From positions 1-64,000 of the forward strand of contig LLCB01000106.1 of the NCBI GenBank assembly GCA_001414345.1: a stretch of 64,000 bases of DNA. Direction: 5' to 3'. Positions 45,751 to 57,020 of this stretch are shown one piece after another (within the stretch, counting starts at the first letter, position 1; each line of letters begins with the position of its first letter). The notes under the pieces were generated by a model that was given only the letters and a program-made list of their open reading frames with translations, searched no databases and was not told the origin of the DNA. The stretch comes from Hymenoscyphus infarciens (Eukaryota; Ascomycota; Leotiomycetes; Helotiales; Helotiaceae). A program made the position numbers and the translations under genes.

Positions 45751-48700
45751 AGTAACAGGGGGAAGGAAGCTCGGGGCATGCCACAATAGTTATGGTGCCT
45801 TTCTCTCCTCGAAAGCGAAGATTTTGCTCATGAACTTCCATTATGGCAGCAGGTGGCGAATTGAGGGGAGAGAAGGGTGGAGAAAGTTTGAGAATCGTTC
45901 CTTCGATGTTACAAAAATTAAGTCGTGAGAAGGCGGGGAGGAGGTTGGCGGGAGATCGGAAGGTGTAGGGAACCATGAAAGCTTCCAGGGCTGTAAAGAC
46001 AGGGGAGATTCCGTGCATATGTCGTGTTTTGCGTTTCTGGAGACGGACCGAGAGATAATGTTGAGTCGATCAAGCAAGGGAAAAGTGAAAGACAAAAACC
46101 CTAATGCACGCCGGGTGCAGAGTATGATGTTGTACGCGCCATGTTGTGTTTTACGTTTTGGGAAATTGAAGACGAAAATGCAGACCTTAAGATCCTTGAT
46201 GTGCTGAACTTGAGCAGATTGTGAGGTAGAAAAGGTTCTGACACATGGCAGCATATGCTGTGTACCTATACATCTGTCGTGGTTTGCATTTTGGGATACC
46301 GAGGGAGGGGCAACGAACGCCTTGGACAGCTGAGAGCAGGCGGGTAATTGGTACCAGGCTTGGATGGAAAAGTAACAAAACCTTCGCACTTGAGATGGTG
46401 ATGATCTCATGGTGGGCCAAAAGCAGAAATACGTTGCGTGAAGAAATTCAAACGAGGCGGGTTATTCATTTGTTTACCATGGGAACTCAAATGGAATATC
46501 GGGAAAGATGGAGCACACTTGGGAGGAACACTGGAAGGAACTGGGAAAGAGCGCACCTAGAAGGAGCAATGGAAGTAGTGGAACTGACAGGGAAGTTTTC
46601 TTCTTGCATCCTTGATTCATTATGTTTATGTTGTTTTACTCTCCAATTCTTTTATTGGAATTTGGATGAATTCCGGACTTATTCGCATTTGAAGCTTTTG
46701 ATGCTGCATTGCTCATTTGGAACCCAGTGGAAAAAGAACCAGCCATGCATCAACTCAATACTTATTATGATTTAATTGTGGTGGAAGCATCCCCGAAGCA
46801 ACCATCTTGAGCTGGTGGTGTGAGGTATTAAGCTTGAATTCCAAAGATTTATTTGATCGAGATGTATGTATCAGGCCAAGTACTTGAGAACTGGTAACGG
46901 GAACCTCTTGATTAAATCCCAGTGGCAGTCATTTATCCCACATATTCCTACGGAGTAGAGTCTTACACTTTCCTGTACACCTACAAGAAATTTGAGGGAA
47001 ATGTTTATTATTGTTGGGACGAAACCTGGACTTGATGCGATTCACGCAAAATCACGCACCCACGAACTCACGTTGTGCTTCCACGAAGGATGGTGATTTT
47101 TGCACCTAGGTTCTGCAAAGTTCTGGATTATCAGATTTCATGTATAGGTCTAGGATTGTCGGCTGGCTGAACCGGGTTGTGGTTCGGTAAGCTCGCGCCT
47201 AAATGCCGTGCATAACGGGGTCGCTTTACCATTCATGACAACGTGGTTCGAAGGTTATAATTCATTTATTTTGTAAAGAATTGTGGGGTTGTTGTGGTAC
47301 AAAGACGGGGAAGTGGATTGCTGAGAGGGAGATGAAGAGTGTTGAGGTGTTTTACTTGTAGGCTGATTTCTTGTTCGGGGTTTGGGCCATGGAATGGAGT
47401 TTTCAATATGGGAAATGTCACTTTCACCTAATTTGGTACAGATTATATAATATCAGTTCGGAACCCGCCGAGATGTGTACTTGTAAGCATACGCTTTAGA
47501 GCCGACAAATCCAATTTCAAAATGAAGGACCTCGTCTCCTTTTTCCCAACAACCCTCCATTTAACCCTGTGGCTATACCCCTCTCAATCCATACCAATAG
47601 TTATGAAGAAACTTGGCGTTGGGGTACCTGATAGGAAGAACGGGTATATACAACGGTCAATCTTGGGTTGGTGGCTCGGTACATAACTGCCTATATGCAA
47701 GGAGATATGGCCTGCATATTGTGTGTTTACGAAGCTTTTATTAAGATGTTTTTTCAAGGTCCTTTCAGCTGAGGAGCAATGATTTCCTGGGGCAGTGGGG
47801 AGGAAGAAATTTGAAATAATGCCAGAATCTCTCTCCATTTCTCCAAAGTTGGTGAATAAAATTCAACATGAGGCGCGAATTCCCAAACGATGTGGGTGCC
47901 TTGAAAACTTGGAGATAGGATGATAGAGCTGGTTCTTGAAAAACTGGGTCGGTATATAACTGCCTAAACGCAACTCGTCTCCTCCTTGACAACAAATTTG
48001 GGAGCAAACTTTGGGGGCAGTCGGCATATACAGATGCAGCAGAGTTTGTCAGAAAATAACATAAGCCGTTTGTTCTTTTGTACAAAGTTGCCGGAGGAAT
48101 TCTCGGTATGTAAGTCTATGAGATAAACACATATGAGAAGCTCCGCAGACGAATTTTGAAGAACTTTGGGCTACGACATTTTGAAAGCATTGGACGTTTT
48201 GGAGGGATGTCAAAGTCAAGAACACGCTGCGCAGATACAGCGCATCACTCAACGCCCTGTCGCGTGCTAGGGTTACAGCGCAGTCTCGCTTGGAGATCGT
48301 CGACGATCTTATGATATTTCTTTTGAATATATCACCGCACTTAAAAAGCGACTGAAGCTTATTCATACAATGCTAGTGGACTTTGATCTAGGAAGATTTA
48401 AATTGGAGATGGAAATTCTAGAATCAATGACAAAATGTGACATTGGGAGCTTGGAGGCAACGTTTGTTTCAAAAATTTGTCAGTCTTGACTTCGTATTTA
48501 ACCGCAACTTGGCAGTGTGTGCTCGTACTGTACACTTACCTTCTGGCAACAATATCGGCTGGGGTAATAACTGGGAAAGAATCTCCGAGTATTGGTTCAT
48601 ATATGTACTTGACTTGGAACGTGAAGAAAATTACGTGGCTATTTCGAAAGTACACACAACCCGACACAAACACGATGTGCATCTAGTAACCCACCCTAGA

Positions 48701-49340
48701 AACGGGACTTGATACTCAGTTTTGCCCTTTCGGGTGGGAGGAGACTTATACTTTACCAACATACGAATAATACCACATACCATTACTTTACGTGTGTTGT
48801 GTTGTGGAAGGGCGGTTCGATTTGTCTCATCCGGAAATCATGTCTGGGGATGCTCCTGTTTAAATAAGGCTGTTATGAAGAAAGGGTTTTATGGATGTAG
48901 ATCGCGGGGTGAAGAATGGTTGAGGCTGAATGTAGGGGGTTTGGTTGGCTTCAGCTTAAGACTCGGTGACTAGCAGAGCGCTCAAAAACGTATCATGTAT
49001 TGGGTGTGAAGGTTGAAAACCAGAAGGAGGGCTTCGGAGCTCGGAATGTAAGAAAGGAGGGATTCTTCTCGATCAGGACGGAGACCCAGGCACGGAGCTC
49101 GGAAGACAACTTAAGACGAGAGACGGGAAAGTGGCAGGGAAGAGATTTATGGGAAAGCCATGGCTTGTTGCGTGAACCTGCGGTAGAGAGATGTGAAGCA
49201 GGTGGAATGTCTGAGATACGGCGCAATCGATGTGGGGGATAGACGCCTATTGGTAACATAAGCGCAGAATGCAATTATCCACCATTCGGACTGGCAGTGG
49301 AAAAATTTCGAGGGGTTTAGCTTAAAAGAGGTGATGCCTA
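45751..49340. other. Gene-poor region with two sets of degenerate repeats
   Basis: Normal composition between two transposon-rich blocks. The word TGT(C/T)GTG(G/T)TTT(G/A)C recurs at about 46020, 46142 and 46274 with related flanks, giving a diverged repeat of about 125-130 bp. A TCGGTA(C/T)ATAACTGCCTA word recurs at 47674 and 47950. Frames of 176-189 residues cross the first set but translate the repeats and match nothing I know. No gene is supported. Confidence 0.45.
46010..46330. repeat. Degenerate ~125-bp tandem repeat, three copies
   Basis: Copies centre on CATATGTCGTGTTTTGCG (46016), CCATGTTGTGTTTTACG (46139) and ATCTGTCGTGGTTTGCAT (46270). Each is followed by a purine-rich GGGA(T/A)(A/T)... 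stretch. Spacing is 123 and 131 bp. Only short blocks are clearly shared. Confidence 0.45.
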
Positions 49341-50427
49341 CGCGAACTCCTTTTACTTGACTTATGATTAGGGGTTTCGACTTAATTTACCTTTAGGAGG
49401 ACCTGGTTTTGAATAAGGTACCTTGGCTGTTTATTATGGCGAGGGATACTCTACTCTAGTCGACTAATGTTGTGAGAAGTAATACAAACTCGTTAGGTTA
49501 CTAATTACTAGTATAGATCGATAATAGCTATTCACACCACTTTTGATTATAGAATAATAAAGATACATAGTTCTTATAGAACTAACTAAACTAAGTAGCA
49601 ACTTTGTTAGTTTTAAGTTTTTTAACTTAGTTATAAGAAATTTTAGAAAACTACTAGTTAGTTCAGTTTTATTAGATAGAACTAAGTAGTTTTAAAGTTA
49701 TATTTTAAACTATTTCTAGTAGAGTTTCTAAGTAAATAATATACTTATTATATTAGATATATAGGTAATTTCTCTTATAGAATCTAAGCTATAGACTATG
49801 ATTCTTATAGATAAGTGTAGAAGAGAGAGAGAGAGAGAGAGAGTTAATCTAAGAGTTTAGTCTTTGCTTAGACTTCGTCTTAGAAGAACTAACCTCTTTT
49901 TAGATATCTTAGAAGATTCTTCTAATATACTACTTTTTTATATAGTTTTAGAAAACTATAGTAGTTACTATAGTTTAGTTTACTCGTTTTCTACTTAGAG
50001 TCTATTTAGTACTTATATAATTTATTTTAGATATATAAGATTTATATATAAGTATATCGCTTAAAGATACTCGTATATTTCTATTTATATTATAGCTTTT
50101 TTATAAAGATAATTAATTACTATTTAGCTTAATATATCTATATCGATTTATATAGTATTAGATAGCTCGAGTTACTCTAATACTAGTACTAATATACGTA
50201 GAAGTAATAGATATCTAGGAATATCTATATAAAAGTTAAAAGTTAAGAGATTAAAAGAGTATATTATTTAATTTTAGTAGTATATATCTTAATATATATA
50301 TTTAAAGAAAGTGAGAGTAAAAGTATATATTATAATATATACTAGATAAACGTTAGTTTATATTATAATAGATATTACTTTATTATTTTTAGAGTATATA
50401 TAATAAAAAAGAACTAATATATATAAA
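49341..50427. other. RIP-degraded AT-rich sequence
   Basis: CA/TG-poor, TA-rich sequence without coding frames; contains a perfect GA microsatellite at about 49822-49842. The transition from normal composition occurs at about 49320-49400. The origin of this block is unknown. Confidence 0.7.
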
Positions 50428-50822
50428 TATAATTATTTAGTATAGAAGACGTATAAAAGTGAGATATATATAAGTATAGCTAGCGAACGAAGCTATTTCT
50501 ATTTTAGCTAGCCTTAACCTACTCCTCTAAGAGGCGTCTAATTATTACCTATACTAGTATTACTATAGCGCCTTTCTATTCTTCTATTACTCTAATAATA
50601 TATACTAGCTTATATAAAAGCTATCTTTTATAATATATAGATCTTTTAGTAAATAAACGTTATTAATAAGGAAATAATATATTCTAATTAGCTAGACTTA
50701 TACTAAAGAGTAAAGAAAGGTTAAAAAGGAGACCTCGGTAGTAGACGACGTTACGTAGTAGAGTCTTAAGAGAGTTCTCGAGGTTATTATAGTAAAAGAG
50801 ATATAAAAAAGTTATAAAGTAG

Positions 50823-52029
50823 TCTTCTTTTTTTATTTTATTTTATATATTTAAATAGTCTTTTTAGCTGCCTAAAGCCGGCGCTATATAGATGTACTAT
50901 TTATAGGGTTTTATTTAAAAGTAGCTTATATACTCCTTAGAGTGTCTATTACTAGGCTCGCTATATATATATATCTCTACACTCCTAGCTTTATATTCTA
51001 GTAATAGCTTAGTATCTCCTTCTATTCCTCTCGTTTTAATTCGAATTTAATGTTTTTAGTCGTTCTTATAAATAACCGATTTAGTACTTTATAATAGCTC
51101 TTATAAAAAGGGCTTAGTTAGCTCTTCTCTATATAGGACTAATAATAATCGTCTTCTAGTATACTATCTTATATAGAACTATCTTCTAATATATTCTTAA
51201 TCTAAGTTTCCTAGTTCTATCTTCTATTCTCTCTACTCTATAGTTCTATACCTTCTAAGAGGTATTTCGCTACTTTATCTAAGAGCTACTAAACGTGCTT
51301 TAAATATCTACTAATATAAATAGTAGAGAATCGGTTCTCTATAACTACTAGAGAATTAGTTCTCTACTCTACGGTCTTATACCTTCTAAGAGGTATTTCA
51401 CTACTTTATCGAAGTACTACTAAACGTACTTTGAATATCTACTAATATAAATAGTAGAGGATCTATTATCTAGTTATAAAAACCTCTCTATATCTATGTT
51501 CCTATTCGTGCTACCTAGGCCTCTTCTAATTACTCTATTACTGTCGTTGAGAGTCCTTTATCTCTTCTAGTAATTCTCTTAACTTAAATATAGTATATAC
51601 TAACTATATAGAATAACTACTATAGATATTACCTCTAATCTTAGGTTAGTATATAGCTCTTACCTTCTTAGAGTTATATATAATTCCGCGGTATAACTAG
51701 AGTAGAAGTCCTCTAGTATTAGCGAATATATAGAATCGACTTTAGAGGCTTTCTCGATCGGTTCGTTTTAGTAGTCTATAGATACTACTATCGAGTAAAT
51801 AAGCTATATAGGTCTTTTTTGCTAATATCTAGTATATTACTATATATAACGTGGCTTCTTCTTCTTTATAGAAGGTTAAGAGGCCTAAAACTCTAACGGT
51901 TATAAAAAAGAGGTATTACTACGTCGCCTTTTAACTTAAACTTAGCTCTATAGACAGTTCTAGGGATAAGATAGAACTACTAGAGGTTTATAGGATATAC
52001 TACGTATAGGTGTTAAGTCTTCGCATCTC
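50823..52029 (-). mobile_element. 1.2-kb insertion nested in copy A, 8-bp target duplication
   Basis: The 1207-bp insert is flanked by TAAAGTAG at 50815-50822 and 52030-52037; removing it and one duplicate restores exactly the 549 bp seen in the other copy. No terminal inverted repeats are visible. The left end is TCTTC then T-rich (TTTTTTTATTTTATTTTA), which read on the minus strand is an A-rich tail, suggesting a truncated non-LTR retroposon. It contains a 131-bp internal duplication (51231 and 51362). It is RIP-affected, and no coding frame remains. Confidence 0.75.
51231..51470. repeat. 131-bp tandem duplication inside the nested insertion
   Basis: CTCTACTCTA occurs at 51231 and 51362 and is followed in both copies by ATACCTTCTAAGAGGTATTT and ATCTACTAATATAAATAGTA. 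The second copy is truncated after about 108 bp. The copies differ mainly by transitions. Confidence 0.85.
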
Positions 52030-52191
52030 TAAAGTAGCTTTCTAGAAGTAGAAGTAGTTAAATACTAGCGTAGGTTAGCTAGACTTTAGCCTAGGTTAGA
52101 CGGAATCTAGTACTAATTAGATATAGTATAAGCGTAGAAGCGTTGTTATATATATCTTACTTTTATACGTCTTCTATACTAAATAATCGTA

Positions 52192-53014
52192 CTTATATAT
52201 ACGAGCTAAACAGGCTCTTAGTTTTGATTATATTCCTAGAACTGTATACTATTTTAGGATTTCAAAACTAGTCTAAAACTATGATAGTTGAACTTTTCAC
52301 TATATTATTCAATTGCTTATTACCTAGAACTTTAGAAATTTCAGAACATCTTCTATTCACGCGTATCAGTTATCCATAATTACATGCAAAGAAGGGGAGA
52401 TGGCTCTTCCGATATCTCACCCCGGTCGTCTTAGAATAGGCCAAGTAACTCGAGCTGGAAAATACAATTAATAAAGGGGGCACCTAATATGTTCCAGGCA
52501 GACGATGCGAACGGACGAACAATTGAGGCAAGAACCCGATAGAGATGTGCGGCGAAAAGATCCTCCCGTCGTGTAGTAACTACTACGAACAGGGGTTAGA
52601 GAAATGGTGTTAATACAGTATAGGTTACGCATCCAAGGCTTTGATGTTTCACCTCCTTCGTTTGTTATGTACTTCGCAAATTACCCCTCACTTGTCAGCC
52701 AAATATATACGAATTGGCCCTCCGCAGGAGTCTTCTAAGAGTTGCAGGAAATGTGCACCTGAACAGAACCACTCGCAGGAGTTTACCACCCGCGGCACGG
52801 CATAGATGGAGCTGGGGTTCTGTATGGTTCACCCCTTGTTCATATGTCGGTCGGGCCGGGCGATGGCCCTTCGTTTAGTATCATTTTTGCTTTCCTGGTA
52901 CGATTGATTGGTTTTAATCTATTGTTATCATAATACGTCTTCTCCTGGAAGAGGAGAAATGGTTGCTCCGTACGATTCACAGAAAATAATCGAGGTGAAG
53001 ATCAAACGAACTAA
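52192..53014. other. Return to normal composition; solitary transposon end
   Basis: GAGCTAAACAGGCTCT at 52202-52217 equals the right end of the 753-bp element at 53015 and may be a solitary remnant of that family. From about 52230 to 53010 the sequence is of normal GC with no gene recognised. Confidence 0.5.
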
Positions 53015-53767
53015 GGGCCTGTTTAGCTGATATATTTTTTAGATAGTTTAGTATATATACTACTAAAAATGCGTTATATTAATAATAGATAATTTAATAT
53101 ATTTAACACTTTGAATTATTTAGCCTATATATTTTTAAGCTAGATTATTTAGCTAAATAATCTAATATTATATAAATAATTAATTCCTACTAGAAAAAGT
53201 TATTATTCTATTATTATTAAAACTATAATAATTATAATATAATCTAGTATCTCTTTTATTCTCTTACTACTAGTACTAGTGCTACTACTACTCTACTAAT
53301 ATATATATACTACTATACCGAGGTTAGATACGTGTTTATAAGCTCTAATTAGAGTCTTTTCTTATATAAATTACTACTGAATTAACTTAAAATATCTTAA
53401 TATACTTTAAAGTTATAAGATAATAAGTAGATTTAATATAAGTTAAGTACTCTTCTTTATTTTATTAGGCTTTTTTAAGAGTATTTTAAAGATATATTAG
53501 AGAATAAAAGTAATAAAAGTAAGAGTAGTAGGACTTTAATTAATTAATATACTTAATTTTACTAGGTAATATAAGAGTATTTAGTAAAGTAACTAAAATC
53601 TATTATTAAGATATAATTATTATTATTAATAATTATAATAAAAGAGCTAAACGATTATAGAGTTTATTATTAGATAATTAAATAAATATATACTACGCTA
53701 CTTTTAAAAGGTTCTAGTAGATTTATTAGATACTTTAAAATTATCTCATAGTTAGCTAAACAGGCTC
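53015..53767. mobile_element. AT-rich 753-bp MITE-like element
   Basis: An AT-rich island with abrupt edges. The left end GGGCCTGTTTAGCTGA and the inverted right end GAGCCTGTTTAGCTAA differ only by G/A transitions. The interior has no coding frame and shows RIP-like TA enrichment. A clean target duplication is not seen (AAACGAAC on the left resembles AAACGATT on the right at 6 of 8 positions, not flush with the left end). Ends of this type occur in fungal hAT-like elements, but assignment is tentative. Confidence 0.75.
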
Positions 53768-54448
53768 TAAACGATTATTATAAAGAAAATCAAATAATTT
53801 GCAGGTTTTTCTTCTACATCTTTCTCTAAGTGATACGAAAACGTAAGCTGATCTGCTTATCTCTGGGTTAGTTTCCCCGTACTACACTTCATCAATTTAG
53901 TTAACAGTCAGGAGAATCCCTATTATCACCGACATTTTCTCGTTAGGGACTGGGGGCAACTAACAAAAGGTCCAAAGTTCAATTCATAGCCGGCACTTGG
54001 ATCCGGGTTCGTAGTCAGTGTTGGGTGAATTAACTATGAGGCGTACTTTAAAGCTCTAAATATAAGTGGAACCATGTAGAAATAGAGTAAAGCACGAGGC
54101 GTCGTCATTTCATATTCATCCTATCTATTTCGCAGACCCTTATCTCTTCCCTCTATCATAGCCGAGCGAATTCCACGTGAGAAACTTCCTTCCTACAGGC
54201 ACGCTTTCTGGTATTGATTAGACATGCCTGATTCTACAGGTGAGTCTGAGACACATAACTGAATTTAATATCTCTTCATTCCTTTTCGCTGGTGGAGATT
54301 GGTTTCAAGTTAAATAGTGGCTGAGATGATTAGGTGGACGATTGGTTCCTGGATGGAGCCTGATATATCGATCTATCACGAGCGTGTATTTATTAAATTC
54401 ACGAGAAAGTCCCTCAATACAGCAATGATAAGCTTCAGTCAATTTTAC
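53768..54448. other. Unassigned normal-composition sequence
   Basis: A CT-rich stretch (54110-54220) leads to an ATG at 54224 followed after five codons by a GTGAGT donor at 54240. This looks like a fungal leader and first exon, but no continuing exon is found before the MITE at 54449. Nothing else is recognised. Confidence 0.4.
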
Positions 54449-54839
54449 GGGTACGATTATTTGGGCCACGAAGGATAGTGGAGCCAGGCTACGGCAGGTT
54501 TCGCTTATTGCCTTCTACCAAGTGTGTAGCCATAACTTTATAAGGCGCTTATTACAACTTCCTTATATAACCCCTTTTCGTATTTATTATTTAATCTACT
54601 ATACTTTTAAATAATATAGATTGTAATTATATACCTTCTTTTAAATTTAGAAAGTGTTATGGTTTTTAAGAGTTATAATAAGATTAAGTTATATACTGCC
54701 TTCTAATAAATAAAGTCTAACTTTGGTGTGCATAGCTTATTAACATGTAGTGTTATGCTGGCGACTGTACTAATTCATAAGGGTGTGCGTGGGTGTTGTG
54801 CATAAGTTATGCTAAGTCGTGGCCCAAATAATCGATCCC
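54449..54839. mobile_element. hAT-type MITE with 8-bp TSD
   Basis: A 391-bp element flanked by a perfect AATTTTAC duplication at 54441-54448 and 54840-54847. The inverted termini match at 21 of 23 positions (GGG-TA/AT-CGATTATTTGGGCCACGA; the TA/AT swap is the only mismatch). The interior 54540-54720 is AT-rich and non-coding. The 8-bp duplication fits hAT elements. The terminal word CGATTATTT is shared with the 549-bp element, so the two may be distantly related. Confidence 0.9.
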
Positions 54840-54847
54840 AATTTTAC

Positions 54848-56471
54848 TTCCTAGTCGTGCATCGCATTTCGATGGGAAAGTGTATGGGGTTGAGTGTTGG
54901 TTCTCAGCACGGCTCGTTAATGCTGTGGCCTCCAACCCCACGTTTGCGGGGAACGTACCTAAGTCGTCATTCTTGAATCGCCATGACGTGCTCTGGTTAT
55001 TTGCATCCTTCTCAATTCCACAATTACCAATATCACCAATGCCGGCGTGGGAATTGAGCTGTGAAATCTCTCCAATCGAGAGCAATACCACCACGAACTG
55101 CACTCGTGGAGAGGAAGAATTCATTGGACTGAAGAAAACCAAACGATGCCGCAAACCCCGGCGGTATTGTGGTGATATGGAATTCATCCTATCTCTTCGT
55201 CACACCAATATGTTCACCGCGGAGGCCTAGAATAACCAAGCTCCCACCTGCCGTTTCAATGCTGTGTGGGTGAGAATACGAAGATGGTGAGATTTTGTCG
55301 TAACCATTTCCAGAATTGCTTCGTCTGAAAGTTGCGGTCAGGATAAATCCGATAAAAGATGGTTCGGTTAACAAGGGCGACGCAATCGGACGCAAAACGT
55401 GTTTTCACTGCTGTACTTCCCAAGATACGACGACTTGCGGATTCAGCTATTCCTCCAATCACGCATCCGCAAAAAAAAACAAGATACTGCACTTGAAATT
55501 TTGGGTTATCGGTTGAATTGAGCAATTGTGACAATCCAGTGGCCGGGCCACCGCCACAATCTGCTCGTCTGTGCGCCCCCCTTTTCTCTTATCGCTTCGT
55601 GGGGAAGGCTTACCGGGAAATGCAACATTTGGGGAGGGGGGTTAGTAAAAACTGGGGTCGGATGGTCCGGCACGGGAATCTGGAGAAGGAGAATGACACA
55701 ATCCCGGCGGCCCTCATGGGGTGATTCTTCATGATGTACCCCATATTTCATAGTTCATCCAGCTGCAGCGGTGACGCTTGCAGAGTACTCGAGAAACCCC
55801 TCCGAGTGCCGGCGTGTTGTGGTGTTGTCATCCAACGTCTTGAGGGTGTCGTGAAAAGTGGACGGCATACCAACCATTTCAAGTCTTTTTGGCACCCCGG
55901 GAACAGGGTTCCTAACAACCCAAATCATAGCTAATATGGGGAAAACGTCGGTGCATCGCCTAAATAGTTCGGCTGCCTAGTTATCTTCCGGCAAAGAGAG
56001 ACCGCACGGCTCGGGGGGTGCGCCGAAACGGTATTCTTGATTAAATTTATATTTGCTAGCATGAATATTCTCCGTGTAACAGTGAGACGGGTAATCGGAA
56101 TTGTGAAGTTAGAAAGTGAAGATAGCAAGAAGCGTTCATTTCGCCTCAAAAGAACGGTCTAATATATGTTTATTATAAGTGATAAATACAGGTCTTATCG
56201 CCAGTCATAGGTAACGCGGCAAGAAACCTGACCGACGCACTCGCTACTGCTACCTCATAGTCGAATTGTTTAGATAAAGATGTATCTTAGCAGACTTTCT
56301 TAATAGGCTAGCTGGACTTGGTGGCCTTTCTTGACGGCCCGGTTATCCAGCAGTTAATCACACGACACTTGTATCAGACATTCCGTACGGCGAAAAGAAA
56401 TCTAGAACATGAATTTTTTAAATCTAAAGAACCACCCAGGTATCCTCGAATACGTTATCGAAAACTTTAGG
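54848..56471. other. Unassigned normal-composition island
   Basis: 1.6 kb of balanced composition between transposons. Frames of 116 residues (plus, 54880-55230) and 126 residues (minus, 55187-54807) overlap on opposite strands and match nothing that I recognise; the minus frame runs into the MITE. It may hold a decayed or multi-exon gene. No gene is supported. Confidence 0.4.
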
Positions 56472-57020
56472 TACGATTATTTAGTACAGAAGACGTATAA
56501 AAGTGAGGTATATATAAGTGCGGCTAGCGAACGAATCTATTCCTATTTTAGCTAGTCTTAACCTACTCCTCTAAGAGGCGCTTAATTATTACCTACGCTA
56601 GTACTACTATAGCGCCTTTCTATCTTTCTATTACCTTAATAATATATACTAGCTTATATAAGAGCTATCTTTTATAATATATAAATCTTTTAGTAAATAA
56701 ACGTTATTAATAAGGAAATAATATATTCTAATTAGCTAAACCTATACTAAAGAGTAAAGAAAAGTTAAAAAGGAGACTTTAATAGTAGATAACGTTATAT
56801 AGTAGAGCTTTAAGAGAGTTTCTAAGGTTATTATAATAAAAGAGATATAAAAAAGTTATAAAATAGCTTTCTAGAAATAGAAGTAGCTAAATACTAGTAT
56901 AGGTTAGCTAGACTTTAGCTTAGATTAGATAGAATCTAGTATTAATTAGATATAGTATAGACGTAGAGACGTTTTTATATATATCTTATTTTTATATATC
57001 TTCTATATTAAATAATCGTA
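56472..57020. mobile_element. 549-bp TIR element, copy B (uninterrupted)
   Basis: Begins TACGATTATTTAGTACAGAA and ends in the inverted ATATTAAATAATCGTA; the outer ~40 bp are imperfectly inverted. Aligns end to end with copy A (50428-52191) once the nested insertion is removed. RIP-mutated, without coding capacity. It is possibly flanked by a TA duplication. It lies just upstream of the copia-bearing AT-rich block, but its inverted ends make it unlikely to be that element's LTR. Confidence 0.85.

Larger units (their letters stand above)
50428..52191. mobile_element. 549-bp TIR element, copy A, split by a nested insertion
   Basis: Outer parts 50428-50822 and 52038-52191 together equal 549 bp and align without gaps to 56472-57020. 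The ends are inverted repeats (ATTATTTAGTATAGAAGACG at left, inverted as CGTCTTCTATACTAAATAAT at right). The rest is RIP-mutated. The terminal pattern TA-CGATTATTTAG...CTAAATAATCG-TA fits a TA-duplicating (mariner-like) MITE, but RIP makes the true boundaries uncertain. The copy is interrupted at 50823-52029. Confidence 0.85.

Noticed and set aside
45841..46775. 189-residue minus and 176-residue plus frames
   Set aside because: Both cross the degenerate ~125-bp repeats on opposite strands; open frames are explained by repeat composition.
56472..57020. LTR of the downstream copia element
   Set aside because: About 40 bp of inverted terminal similarity and a second copy unlinked to any copia coding sequence fit a TIR element better.
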